From JAFGLZ01 sp964390905 (lineage in GTDB: Bacteria; Planctomycetota; Phycisphaerae; UBA1845; JAFGLZ01): DNA of 64,000 nt. The stretch lies in the NCBI GenBank assembly GCA_964390905.1, contig CAYMLO010000006.1, positions 48,614 through 112,613 of the forward strand, written 5' to 3'. Made by a program: the position numbers and the translations under genes. Within the stretch, counting starts at the first letter, position 1, and each line of letters starts with the position of its first letter. Shown here piece after piece: positions 16,462 through 24,501 of this stretch. The notes under the pieces are model-generated. The model did no database searches. It was given only the letters and a program-made list of their open reading frames with translations, and had not been told where the DNA came from.

Positions 16462-17078
16462 GCGACAAGAAACGCGGAAAACTCATCGTGATCAGCGGGC
16501 CCAGCGGGGTGGGCAAGAGTACGATCTGCGCCCGGTTGGTCGAGCGATTGGGGGGAAGGTTCAGTGTGTCGGCGACCACCCGTCCACCCGGCAGGGGCGA
16601 GGTGGAGGGCAAGAACTACACGTTCGTGTCTCGCGAGGCGTTCGAGCGAAAGCTCGCCGTCGGCGAGTTCCTGGAGCATGCCGAGTATCTGGGCAACCTG
16701 TACGGCACGCCGACCGGCCCGGTTCGAGACGCGCTGGACAGCGGCCAGGACGTGCTTCTCGAGATCGAGGTCCAGGGCGGCATCCAGGTGGCCCAGAAAT
16801 GCCCGGATGCCGTGATGGTCTATGTCCTCCCGGCCGACCCGGAAGTCCTGGTCGATCGTATTCAGGGCCGAGGCCGGGACAAGCAGGAAGTCATCGCCGA
16901 ACGGTTGGCTAACGCCGACGGCGAGATCAGATTCGCGCGCGAGTCCGGCGTCTACCGCCACTTCGTGGTCAACGACGTGCTCGACGAGACGCTGGCGGAG
17001 ATCGTCCGTATCGTCGACGGCGAGCGGGCCGAGTCGCCCGACGCCGCGGTGGTCAGACACACCCAAGGGCGCGAGTGA
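16458..17078 (+). CDS. gmk: Guanylate kinase
   Basis: The 206-residue protein carries the P-loop GPSGVGKST at residues 14-22, the GMP-binding SATTRPPGRGEVEGKNYTF region, and VLLEIEVQGG. It phosphorylates GMP to GDP with ATP, feeding the GTP and (p)ppGpp pools. Length and motifs are standard. It overlaps yicC by four bases and is followed 36 bases later by rpoZ, the well-known gmk-rpoZ order. Confidence 0.96.
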   Translation: MSDKKRGKLIVISGPSGVGKSTICARLVERLGGRFSVSATTRPPGRGEVEGKNYTFVSREAFERKLAVGEFLEHAEYLGNLYGTPTGPVRDALDSGQDVLLEIEVQGGIQVAQKCPDAVMVYVLPADPEVLVDRIQGRGRDKQEVIAERLANADGEIRFARESGVYRHFVVNDVLDETLAEIVRIVDGERAESPDAAVVRHTQGRE

Positions 17079-17114
17079 GAAACGATTGCCGAAGTCGGAG
17101 GTACGCGTAGTCAC

Positions 17115-17339
17115 ATGATCGAGGAACTGAAGAGCGACGAAATCATCGACAAGGTGGGCGGTCGGTTCAAGCTGACGGCCCTGATCCAGAAGCGCTGGCT
17201 CGAGCTGATGCGTGGAGAGAGCCGGCCTATGGTCGACCCGTCCGGTCTGGGAACGCTGGAAGTGGTCGTGAGGGAGATCCTCGAGGGCAAGATCACGATC
17301 GACTACGAGGCCAGCGATCTGGTCGAGCCGGACGCGTAG
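17115..17339 (+). CDS. rpoZ: DNA-directed RNA polymerase omega subunit
   Basis: This 74-residue protein has the omega core: SDEIIDKVGGRFKLTALIQKRWLELMRG matches in pattern the helix that clamps the beta' C-terminus. It assists assembly and stability of RNA polymerase. Sequence similarity in small omega subunits is weak, and the call rests largely on its place between gmk and coaC, where rpoZ is expected. GGAGG at 17097-17101 lies about 13 bases before the ATG. Confidence 0.85.
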   Translation: MIEELKSDEIIDKVGGRFKLTALIQKRWLELMRGESRPMVDPSGLGTLEVVVREILEGKITIDYEASDLVEPDA

Positions 17340-17374
17340 CCGTTGCCATCGGCCCCAGGAAGGGAGCCGCCGCG

Positions 17375-17983
17375 ATGACAGATTCAGCCGGTCCACAGCC
17401 GCCTGAGCAGGATCTGGCCGGGTACGAGGTCGTGCTGGGCGTCACCGGGGGGATATCGGCCTACAAGACCTGCCAGGTGGTCTCCAGACTGGTGCAGCGC
17501 GGCTGCGGTGTGACCGTGATCATGACCGAGGCGGCGATCCGCTTCGTCGGGCCGGTGACGTTCCAGGCGTTGACCGGTCGACGCGTCTACACCAGTCTCT
17601 GGGAGGCCGACAGCGGCCACGATCACCAGCACATCCGCCTGAGCGACCGCGCCGACCTGCTCGTCATCGCACCGGCCACCGCCAACATCATCGGCAAGAT
17701 GGCATCCGGCATCGCCGACGACCTGGTCAGCACGACGGCGATGAGCGCCGATTCGCCCATCCTGCTGGCCCCCGCGATGAACGCACGGATGTGGGCCCAT
17801 CCCGTCGTTCAGCAGAACGTCGAACGGCTGCGATCGATTGGTGTTCACCTCGTCGGCCCGGAGCGCGGTTGGCTCTCCTGTCGGTCCGAGGGCGTCGGCC
17901 GAATGTCCGAGCCCGAGGCCATCCTCGACGCCGTCGTCAAGCTGCTCACCGCGAGTGCCCCCAAGTCGCACACGGCCAGGTAG
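17375..17983 (+). CDS. coaC: Phosphopantothenoylcysteine decarboxylase (stand-alone CoaC)
   Basis: The 202-residue flavoprotein shows LGVTGGISAYKTCQVV (FMN phosphate loop), the catalytic His in DHQHIRLSDRAD, IAPATANIIGKMASGIADDL, the substrate-recognition PAMNARMW (PxMNxxMW signature), and GWLSCRSEGVGRM at the Cys-containing clamp. It decarboxylates phosphopantothenoylcysteine in CoA synthesis. Most bacteria fuse this to CoaB; here the frame stops after the CoaC domain and no CoaB follows, so CoaB must be encoded elsewhere. A GGAG ribosome site stands 9 bases before the ATG. Confidence 0.92.
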   Translation: MTDSAGPQPPEQDLAGYEVVLGVTGGISAYKTCQVVSRLVQRGCGVTVIMTEAAIRFVGPVTFQALTGRRVYTSLWEADSGHDHQHIRLSDRADLLVIAPATANIIGKMASGIADDLVSTTAMSADSPILLAPAMNARMWAHPVVQQNVERLRSIGVHLVGPERGWLSCRSEGVGRMSEPEAILDAVVKLLTASAPKSHTAR

Positions 17984-18016
17984 CCAAGGCAACCCCGCCG
18001 TTACAGAACCACGCGA

Positions 18017-19333
18017 TCAGTCGTGTTGTAGCCGAACACGGACGGAATTGGCGTGGGCGTCGAGACCCTCGGCTTCTGCCAGGGCGATGGCGGCGCCGGC
18101 GTCGCGTTGCAGGGCGTTTGGCTCGTAGCGGATCAGGCTGGTCCGTCGCAGGAAGTCCAGGCAGCTCAACCCACTGAAAAACCGCGCGCTGCCGCCGGTT
18201 GGCAAGACATGACTGGGGCCGGCCACGTAGTCGCCGAGCGCTTCGGGGCTGTGGTGGCCCATGAAGATCGCGCCCGCCGAATCGATCCGGTCGGCCACGG
18301 ACTCCGGGTCAGCCGTCTCGAGCGACAGGTGCTCGGGGGCGAACTGCTCGGCGAGCTCGGCGGCCTGGTCGAGGTCGCCGACCAGAACGATCGCGCCGTA
18401 GTCCTTCAGACATCGAGCGGCCCGCTCTCGGCGCGACAGGCGCGCGAGCTGTCGATCCAGCGCCTGCTCGACGCGAACGGCCAGGTCGCGATCGGGCGTG
18501 ATCAGGATGGCGCTGCCCGGGTCGTGCTCCGCCTGGCCCAACAGGTCGGCGGCGACGTATTCGGGCTCGGCCGATCCGTCGGCGATAATGATGATCTCGC
18601 TGGGCCCGGCGAAGCTCTCCACGTCGACGAGCCCGAAGAGCTGCTTCTTGGCCAGTTGCGAGTACGTGCTGCCCGGGCCGACGACCTTCTGGACGGGTTG
18701 GATGGATTCGGTGCCCAGGGCCATCGCGGCGACGCCCTGGGTGGTTCCCAGTCGGTAGACCTCGGTGAGCCCCAGCTCTGCGGCGACGGCCAGCGTGGCC
18801 GGGTGAATCGATCCCTCGTACTGGGGAGGCGAGAACATCACGATCTCGGGCACGCCCGCCACCTGTGCCGGCACGATCGTGTGAATCGCCGTCGACGGCA
18901 ACGGCGCCGATCCGCCCGGCACGCAGATCGCCACCCGACGCAGCGGCCGGTAACGCGCCTGCAGCGACGCGCCGTTAACGATCAGGGGCGCTCCGGTACG
19001 TTGCAGGATGTGCTCTTGAAACCGCCGGACGTTCGTGATCGCGTGGTGGATGGCGTTCCGGAGGGACGCGTCGAGCTGCTCGCGAGCTCGGGACAGGTCG
19101 TCTGGGGCGATGCGGAGCTGGTCAGCGGTCAAGCGGGCACGGTCGAACCGCTCGGTCAACTCGACCAGCGCCTCATCGCCGCGCTCGCGCACCGCATGGA
19201 TCACCTGCTGCACCGATTCGAGCTCGGCCGACCGACCGATCAGCAGGTCGGTCAGCGACAGGGCCTCTCGAAGCTCGATGAGTTCCTGACGTCCGGCGTC
19301 ACAGGTCGCATCGATCGTGTGGACGACACCCAC
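18017..19333 (-). CDS. hisD: Histidinol dehydrogenase
   Basis: HisD oxidises L-histidinol to histidine in two NAD-dependent steps with a zinc ion. The product shows VPGGSAPLPSTAIHTIVPAQVAG-type NAD loop, LFGLVDVESFAGPSEI, LLGQAEHDPGS with the zinc ligands, the EQFAPEHLSL catalytic segment, and the C-terminal AGPSHVLPTGGSARF. A GTG at 19333 with GGGGGA 6 bases upstream is preferred and gives 438 residues; another GTG at 19363 lacks a ribosome site. It is convergent with coaC (33 bases between stops) and stands alone, away from other his genes. Confidence 0.95.
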   Translation of the reverse strand: MGVVHTIDATCDAGRQELIELREALSLTDLLIGRSAELESVQQVIHAVRERGDEALVELTERFDRARLTADQLRIAPDDLSRAREQLDASLRNAIHHAITNVRRFQEHILQRTGAPLIVNGASLQARYRPLRRVAICVPGGSAPLPSTAIHTIVPAQVAGVPEIVMFSPPQYEGSIHPATLAVAAELGLTEVYRLGTTQGVAAMALGTESIQPVQKVVGPGSTYSQLAKKQLFGLVDVESFAGPSEIIIIADGSAEPEYVAADLLGQAEHDPGSAILITPDRDLAVRVEQALDRQLARLSRRERAARCLKDYGAIVLVGDLDQAAELAEQFAPEHLSLETADPESVADRIDSAGAIFMGHHSPEALGDYVAGPSHVLPTGGSARFFSGLSCLDFLRRTSLIRYEPNALQRDAGAAIALAEAEGLDAHANSVRVRLQHD

Positions 19334-19432
19334 GGCACGTCCCCCAACAGGGCCGACGCCCACCGCGTCGACGTGGCTATTCTACGCGGTCGGCCCCGCC
19401 GGATACACCCCACAAGCGGGTGCGACCCCATC

Positions 19433-19460
19433 TTGACAGAGGCCCGCTGACCGCTAAACT
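19433..19460 (+). promoter_or_regulatory. Sigma70-type promoter of the tRNA-Asn gene
   Basis: A perfect TTGACA at 19433-19438 and TAAACT at 19455-19460 are 16 bases apart. The mature tRNA begins 32 bases after the -10 element, a normal leader length for a tRNA gene. Confidence 0.7.
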
Positions 19461-19492
19461 AGTGATGTCCAAGGCTGTTTGGGACGTACGGT

Positions 19493-19565
19493 TCCCCGAT
19501 AGCTCAATTGGTAGAGCGTCCGGCTGTTAACCGGCAGGTTGTAGGTTCGAGTCCTACTCGGGGAG
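19493..19565 (+). tRNA. tRNA-Asn (GTT anticodon)
   Basis: The 73-base sequence folds as a tRNA: seven perfect acceptor pairs (TCCCCGA with TCGGGGA), a GCTC/GAGC D stem, an anticodon loop CTGTTAA with anticodon GTT, and a GTAGG-TTCGAGT-CCTAC T arm. Discriminator base G73 agrees with asparagine identity. The outermost anticodon-stem pair is a T/C mismatch. CCA is not encoded, so it must be added after transcription. A strong promoter lies just upstream, and a palindrome-rich low-coding region follows. Confidence 0.96.
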
Positions 19566-19602
19566 TTGAAGATAAGCACGCCGAACCCTTGGGTTAGGGT
19601 AC

Positions 19603-19684
19603 CGACCCGCGTCGGGTCGTGCGGCTCGAAGGGCCTAGCAAATCCGGTACGGTACCGGATTTGATCCCCCTGAAGGTCGCACGA
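19603..19684. repeat. Nested palindromes downstream of tRNA-Asn
   Basis: CGACCCG (19603-19609) pairs with CGGGTCG (19613-19619) across a three-base loop. AAATCCGGTAC (19640-19650) pairs perfectly with GTACCGGATTT (19652-19662) around a single base. An outer stem TCGTGCG (19617-19623) matches CGCACGA (19678-19684) and encloses the second palindrome. They may end the tRNA transcript, mark a recombination site or belong to a structured RNA. Confidence 0.5.
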
Positions 19685-20210
19685 TCAGTAAGAACCGACG
19701 TACCCGAGCACCAACGGTAGACCTCCCTTACTGTGAAAGCACGAGGCATGTGGGCAGGACGTCGTGGCCCTGGGGGGCGTGGATTCCTACCAGGGCGTCC
19801 ACGGTAGCGGGGCACCCAGCACCGTCCCAGACGACAGAATCGTGTCTGATCCCCCAACACGGTAACCCATGGCGAATGCCGGGCTCTGAGGGTGGCAAGG
19901 CCTGGCGCCCTGAGATGCGTTCCGCAGCGTGAAAGGAAGCTTGCGTCCGCAGACCAACCTTCCGGAGTGCTGTGCCGGACTGCGCCGTCGCTCGTCATCT
20001 TGCCCGCGAGTGTCTTTGCAGCGCGTTTCCCCAGATCTAACGGACGGCCCAAGGCCCCAGTCGCTGCTTGGAGAAGGCCCCCGAGTACTTGCATCAGGTC
20101 CGCGTCGCGGGGGGCACCGTACTATCGACGGACAGCGTGGAGCAACAGGAATCCGCACGCTGTCCAACCCGGGAGGGGGTCCGAGGGGTTGACATCCGAT
20201 CAAAAACGTA

Positions 20211-20239
20211 TTGACAGTCAGAGACGTCGGCGGTAGCGT
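20211..20239 (+). promoter_or_regulatory. Candidate promoter for the 20492 lipoprotein
   Basis: TTGACA at 20211-20216 is followed after 17 bases by TAGCGT, a poor -10. A second TTGACA at 20189 is in tandem. The gene lies about 250 bases downstream, so this is a weak assignment. Confidence 0.3.
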
Positions 20240-20491
20240 TCGCGGCTGAGGATTCACCCCGGCGGTGCCGGTGGGCTACTTCGAGGTCGGTCTGATGGCC
20301 GTTTGCTCGAGGCACCGTTGAGGCAATTCGAATGCATGCGCCATTTCGCGGGACTTTCGAATTCAGGCCCTGAAGGTAAGCGAGCCCCGCGGGGAAGACG
20401 AATCGCTTCGCCAACGAGCCTTGGTCGCAGGTCCCGGCATACCGGAGCCAGTATTGGGGCTCCAAGGACCTTTCCTGGAAGGGACGACACG

Positions 20492-21103
20492 ATGAGACAG
20501 GTATATGGGTTGAGCATGCTTCTGTTTGTGCTGGCATTTCTGTGCGGGTGCCAGAACATGGTCCCCGTGACGCACGGGATGCTGCGTGAGGTCCCTCACT
20601 CGGCCAATCGCAGCATTCAGGCGGCCGACTTGGGGGAGAATGTCCGGAAGGAACCTCCCAATCGCATCGGGACCCACACGTTCAGCGTCTTCGGGATTCC
20701 CGCCGGGACCATTCACCCCGAGGAGCCCATACCGGACACCGTCCATCCGTTCGTTGTGAAGGCGCTCGAGAAGGCCGGGTACACGGTGAACGATATCCGC
20801 GGCAAACAGGCCGCGAACCAACCGGTCCTACGGGGGGAGATCAAGAAGTTCTGGTTCGCTGGCTACTCCTGGTTCTGGCCGGCAGTCGTCCAGTCAGGGG
20901 AGATCGAATACCGCTTGGTGCTTCAGCGGCCCGACGGCACGGCGCTTTGGGAGAAGACCTTCACAGGCAAAGCGAGTGGCGCCCGATTCGTGTCGGACGA
21001 TCAGTACGACCCCATGGTGGAAAAGGCCATGACAACGGTTTTGGACGGTGTGATAGAGGCAGTTTTGTCCGAGGAGTTCAAGACTGCCCTGGGAAAATCC
21101 TAA
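20492..21103 (+). CDS. Putative lipoprotein of unknown function
   Basis: From the ATG at 20492, with GGAAGGG about 8 bases upstream, the product is 203 residues and begins with a lipoprotein signal ending LAFLCGC. The body contains a predicted alpha/beta domain: VHPFVVKALEKAGYTV, LRGEIKKFWFAGYSWFWP, EIEYRLVLQRPDG and MTTVLDGVIEAVL resemble the layout of YajG-type or LptE-like outer-membrane lipoproteins, though I cannot name the family. It lies 179 bases upstream of the first caspase gene and has the same kind of small periplasmic domain as the N-terminal halves of some of the caspase proteins. A shared assembly or partner role is inference. Confidence 0.7.
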   Translation: MRQVYGLSMLLFVLAFLCGCQNMVPVTHGMLREVPHSANRSIQAADLGENVRKEPPNRIGTHTFSVFGIPAGTIHPEEPIPDTVHPFVVKALEKAGYTVNDIRGKQAANQPVLRGEIKKFWFAGYSWFWPAVVQSGEIEYRLVLQRPDGTALWEKTFTGKASGARFVSDDQYDPMVEKAMTTVLDGVIEAVLSEEFKTALGKS

Positions 21104-21282
21104 GAGACCGTGCGTGAATCTACGCCACTGTGGGACGGGCGTCTGGCCCGGGAAGGTCCGTGGGCAACATGCCCATGCGACGTGCGCGTAGGAGGTCTGG
21201 TGTCTGATCCCGCACGGTCATTCAGCGCCGCCCGAAATGCCTCGCGCTTGCGAGTTGGCAAGCCAACCTAAGGGGGAACGAG

Positions 21283-22278
21283 ATGCGATGCCTTCGTGCT
21301 TCATGTCTTGCCGCCCTTTTGATGGTAAGTGGCTGTGGCTTCAGCGAGGGATCCGTAAGCCACAGGAGCAAGCCGGAGAGATGGGTCCGGGTCGATCCGG
21401 ACAAGCCCAAGACGTTTTCCACGCATCCTCCTGCAGCCGCGCCTTCAACCCGACCGGCCCAACCGCCTGGAGAGCCGCTGAGAGAGGTGAGGAGTCGCTA
21501 CGCCGTCGTCGTCGGCATCAACTCGTTCCGGGACACCCGCATTCCGGCACTCAGGTTCCCCGAGCAGGACGCGCAGGGGTTTGCACAGGCCCTTGTGAAG
21601 CGCTGTGGATTCGAGTCAGGCCGGGTCAAGTTACTCATCGGGCAGGACGCCACGCAACAGAATGTCCGTTCCGCACTGGGCACGTTCCTGGCGCGCAATG
21701 CGGGCAAGGATGATCTGGTCGCCATCTTCTTCTCGGGCCACGGCGCGCCGGAGCCGGATCTATCGGGCCAGAGCCCCGACGGCTACATCAAGTACCTCGT
21801 TCCCTATGATGCCAACAAGGACGACCTGTTCGCTACCGGGATTCCCATGAGCGAGATTGCCACCTACTTCTCACGGATAGAGGCTCGTCGGATCATCCTC
21901 TTTACGGATACCTGCTACTCCGGGGCCTCGGGCGGCAGGACGTTCGCCATGGCCGGCGATCGGGGCGTTACGTTGGGCGGAGCGTTTCTGGACCGAGTCG
22001 CAAAGGGCGAGGGGCGAGTCATCCTGACGGCTAGCCGGAGTAACGAGGTGGCCGGTGAGGATGAGAACGTCAAGCACGGCATCTTTACGCACTACTTGTT
22101 GGAGGCCCTGGGCGGCGAGGCCGACGCGAACGGCGACAAGCAGGTCACGTTCATGGAGGTCAAGAAGTACCTGGATGACCACGTCCCGTCCCACGCCCGA
22201 AAGCTCGGCAAGAACCAACACCCCGTCATGAAGGGCCAGCTGATTGGCGACATCGTGCTGAGGAAAGCCGACAAGTGA
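21283..22278 (+). CDS. Caspase-fold (C14-like) lipoprotein 1
   Basis: This 331-residue protein starts with a lipoprotein signal (lipobox MVSGC, C18), a 50-residue Pro/Thr-rich linker, and then a caspase-like domain. The catalytic dyad is readable: H153 in FFSGHGAPEPD and C211 in FTDTCYSGASGG. YAVVVGINSF opens the p20-like fold. Near the C-terminus DANGDKQVTFME matches a 12-residue EF-hand loop (D1, N3, D5, T9, E12), followed by KNQHPVMKG. Family members cleave after basic or acidic residues; the substrate is unknown. The 3' half is almost identical at DNA level to the gene at 26164, so they are recent duplicates. Export implies a periplasmic or surface role. Confidence 0.9.
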   Translation: MRCLRASCLAALLMVSGCGFSEGSVSHRSKPERWVRVDPDKPKTFSTHPPAAAPSTRPAQPPGEPLREVRSRYAVVVGINSFRDTRIPALRFPEQDAQGFAQALVKRCGFESGRVKLLIGQDATQQNVRSALGTFLARNAGKDDLVAIFFSGHGAPEPDLSGQSPDGYIKYLVPYDANKDDLFATGIPMSEIATYFSRIEARRIILFTDTCYSGASGGRTFAMAGDRGVTLGGAFLDRVAKGEGRVILTASRSNEVAGEDENVKHGIFTHYLLEALGGEADANGDKQVTFMEVKKYLDDHVPSHARKLGKNQHPVMKGQLIGDIVLRKADK

Positions 22279-22535
22279 CTCGCTGTTGGTGAGTCCCCTT
22301 GGCTCCCGGGGGGGTCCGGGCGTCTGTTTCCCGAGCCTGATGGGGGCCACACATCGCTACCCAGCCAAAGGCCCAGAGCGTGGCGCCGCTGACGGTGTCC
22401 ACGGCCGGACCGTCGGCAATGCCACAATCCGGAGCTTCCCGGAATCGGTAGCCTAACCGCCCGACGATACGAAACGAAGGTTGCTTTGGGGCCAACGATC
22501 TCGGTAAGCTCGTGGCTCCGAAGGGACAGCGCATC

Positions 22536-22871
22536 ATGGGTCGGGTATCGGTGGCCATAGGATTGCTCTTTGCTGCCCTTGCGGTCGACCTGCATGCAGG
22601 TACGGACGACAAGGGTGTCTATCTTGGTGAGAAGGTTGATGCCCGCCGCACGCTGGGCAGCCAACCCACGCAGGCACTTCCGCCAGAGAACCAGGCAGGA
22701 ACAGCAGGCCCATCAAGTGTGGGCGCCATGGAATCAGATGAGGCCAAGGCGCTCGGTGAGCAGGTTACGTACGTGTCCAAGCAGGTCCGGCGCGAGACCA
22801 AGAACGAGCAGCACCCGTCCAAGACCGGCAGCCGCTATGACCGCGATTTACCGATGGGAGTCGTCAAGTGA
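22536..22871 (+). pseudogene. Caspase-gene remnant: signal peptide joined to a caspase C-terminal tail
   Basis: The 111-residue frame has a signal peptide (VAIGLLFAALAVDLHA), a short linker, and then KALGEQVTYVSKQVRRET and a tail ending YDRDLPMGVVK. That tail aligns with the last 40 or so residues of the caspases at 22891 and 24502 (for example TLGEILSYTDEKVRRET and YDPALPMGVV), starting just where their EF-hand-like loop ends. The whole catalytic domain is missing, as if lost by an internal deletion. It is still an open frame, so it could be made as a small exported peptide, but decay is the simpler reading. Its stop lies 19 bases before the next caspase start. Confidence 0.65.
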
Positions 22872-22890
22872 AGGGGAGGAACCTGGCTTG

Positions 22891-24459
22891 ATGGGCCTGC
22901 CCCAAGTAAGTCCGCATCGGAGATCCGCTGTGAGAACAACATCCCTTGCCTTTGTCTCTACACCCGCAGCTTGCCTGCTCCTTGCTGGCTGTGCAGATCC
23001 CAATGTTGCTGTGTGGGACCTGCAGTACCAACCCTCCGGTCGTTTGTCAGTGCAGATCGCGACGCCAGCCAAGGTGCGCGTCAATGTCCTTGATGGCCGA
23101 ACCGAGAAGATCCTTGCAGAAAGACCCCGGGTCATTGTAGGAGGGTGGGCGACTCCCAAGCTGCGCGTCCCTGAACAGGGGCAGTTCCTGAGCTTGCGGA
23201 GACCATCGAGGCAGATTGTTGAGGAGGGCATTAGGGACGGATTGCGATCCCTGGGCGTTCAGATCAGCGACGAGTCGCCAGTCGTCTATCAGGTGGACAT
23301 CAGGAAGGTATTCACACAGCTGCCGCTGAATAGCACAGATCACCGCCAGATCGCTGCGGAGGTCGCCTTCGAAGTATCGATCCGGAAGGACGGGCGCACG
23401 ATCACGAGCCGCCAGGTCTCTGAAACTCAATCCAAACGGATCTCGGGCAGCATATTTCCATCGAATCCGGCCATCCCACAGTTGCTGAACGGCTGCCTGA
23501 ACCAGGCAATCGAGAAGGCAATTCAAGACTCCCAACTCGTGGCTGCGATAGAAAGGGCCTGTGGGGATCGCCTGGCTGATACGTCGTCACCTGGTGGCGG
23601 TCCGGCGAAGGAGACTCCACCACGAAAGCCGGTGCCGACCGGGCCCGTCGCGCAGCGCTGGGCTGTGGTGGTGGGTGTGGCCAAGTACAAGGCCGCCGGT
23701 GAGAGGCTGGAGGCCTTACGCTACGCCGATGCCGACGCCCAGGCCTTCCGCGACTTCCTGATCAGCAAGGCGGGGGGGAGCTTCAGGCCGAGTCGCGTCA
23801 AGCTTCTCGTCAACGAGGAAGCGACCTCACAGAACATCCGCAGCGCCCTGTTCACCTTCCTCAAGGGAGCGATCAAGGAGGACCTGGTCGTAATCTTCTT
23901 TTCCGGTCACGGCGCGGCGGATCCAGACCGGCCAGACAACCTGTATTTGCTCACCTATGATACGAACCCGGACGACATCGCGGCGACGGCGTTTCCCATG
24001 CGAGACGTGCGGACGGCGCTAACGACAACGATCGAGGCCCAGCGGGTCGTCGTGCTGGCCGATGCCTGTCGCAGCGGCGGCGTCGCCCACGAGATGACAA
24101 CGAAGGGCGTGCAGGTCGGGGCAACCAACGAGTCGCTAAACGCCTACTTCGCTGCATTGGCTCGGACCGGGCCAGGGCGCGTCATCTTCACGAGCAGCGA
24201 GCGGCGCGAGGTGAGCCAGGAGTCGCCCAAGTGGGGCGGCGGCCACGGCGTGTTTACCTGGACGCTCCTCGAAGGGCTCAAGGGCGCCGCCGACGCGGAC
24301 GGCAACGGCATGGTCACGCTGGGCGAGATCCTGAGCTACACCGACGAGAAGGTCCGCCGCGAGACCAAGTCAGCCCAACACCCAACGGTCACGGGCGATC
24401 AATACGACCCGGCGTTGCCGATGGGGGTGGTGAACAAGCTGCCAACTGACGGAGAGTAG
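22891..24459 (+). CDS. Caspase-fold lipoprotein 2 with YajG-like N-terminal domain
   Basis: The 522-residue protein has a lipobox LLAGC (C34), an N-terminal domain of about 190 residues (VRVNVLDGRTEKILAER, VEEGIRDGLRSLGV, LLNGCLNQAIEKAI) that resembles YajG-type lipoproteins, a Pro-rich linker near 235-253, and a caspase domain from RWAVVVGVAKY. The dyad is H340 (FFSGHGAADPD) and C393 (LADACRSGGVAH). DADGNGMVTLGE is a canonical-looking EF-hand loop, followed by VRRETKSAQHP. GGGGAGG lies 11 bases before the ATG at 22891; the frame is open further upstream but that part overlaps the preceding remnant. An exported protease with a sensor- or partner-binding N-terminal half is the likely architecture. 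Confidence 0.88.
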   Translation: MGLPQVSPHRRSAVRTTSLAFVSTPAACLLLAGCADPNVAVWDLQYQPSGRLSVQIATPAKVRVNVLDGRTEKILAERPRVIVGGWATPKLRVPEQGQFLSLRRPSRQIVEEGIRDGLRSLGVQISDESPVVYQVDIRKVFTQLPLNSTDHRQIAAEVAFEVSIRKDGRTITSRQVSETQSKRISGSIFPSNPAIPQLLNGCLNQAIEKAIQDSQLVAAIERACGDRLADTSSPGGGPAKETPPRKPVPTGPVAQRWAVVVGVAKYKAAGERLEALRYADADAQAFRDFLISKAGGSFRPSRVKLLVNEEATSQNIRSALFTFLKGAIKEDLVVIFFSGHGAADPDRPDNLYLLTYDTNPDDIAATAFPMRDVRTALTTTIEAQRVVVLADACRSGGVAHEMTTKGVQVGATNESLNAYFAALARTGPGRVIFTSSERREVSQESPKWGGGHGVFTWTLLEGLKGAADADGNGMVTLGEILSYTDEKVRRETKSAQHPTVTGDQYDPALPMGVVNKLPTDGE

Positions 24460-24501
24460 ATCATCGACCTCGACCCAAGCGCAATTCAAAGGAGCCACGC
24501 C

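Larger units (their letters stand above)
19566..20491. other. Low-coding region between tRNA-Asn and the caspase island
   Basis: These 926 bases hold only short overlapping frames with no recognisable domain, ribosome site or consistent codon pattern on either strand. The first 120 bases carry several strong inverted repeats (listed separately). Two TTGACA hexamers lie near 20189 and 20211. I see no tRNA, transposase or CRISPR repeat in it. It may be the remains of integrated DNA next to the tRNA gene. Confidence 0.5.

Noticed and set aside
22570..22890. Upstream extension of caspase 2
   Set aside because: The extra codons lie over the remnant gene in another frame, and the lipoprotein signal begins at the ATG at 22891.
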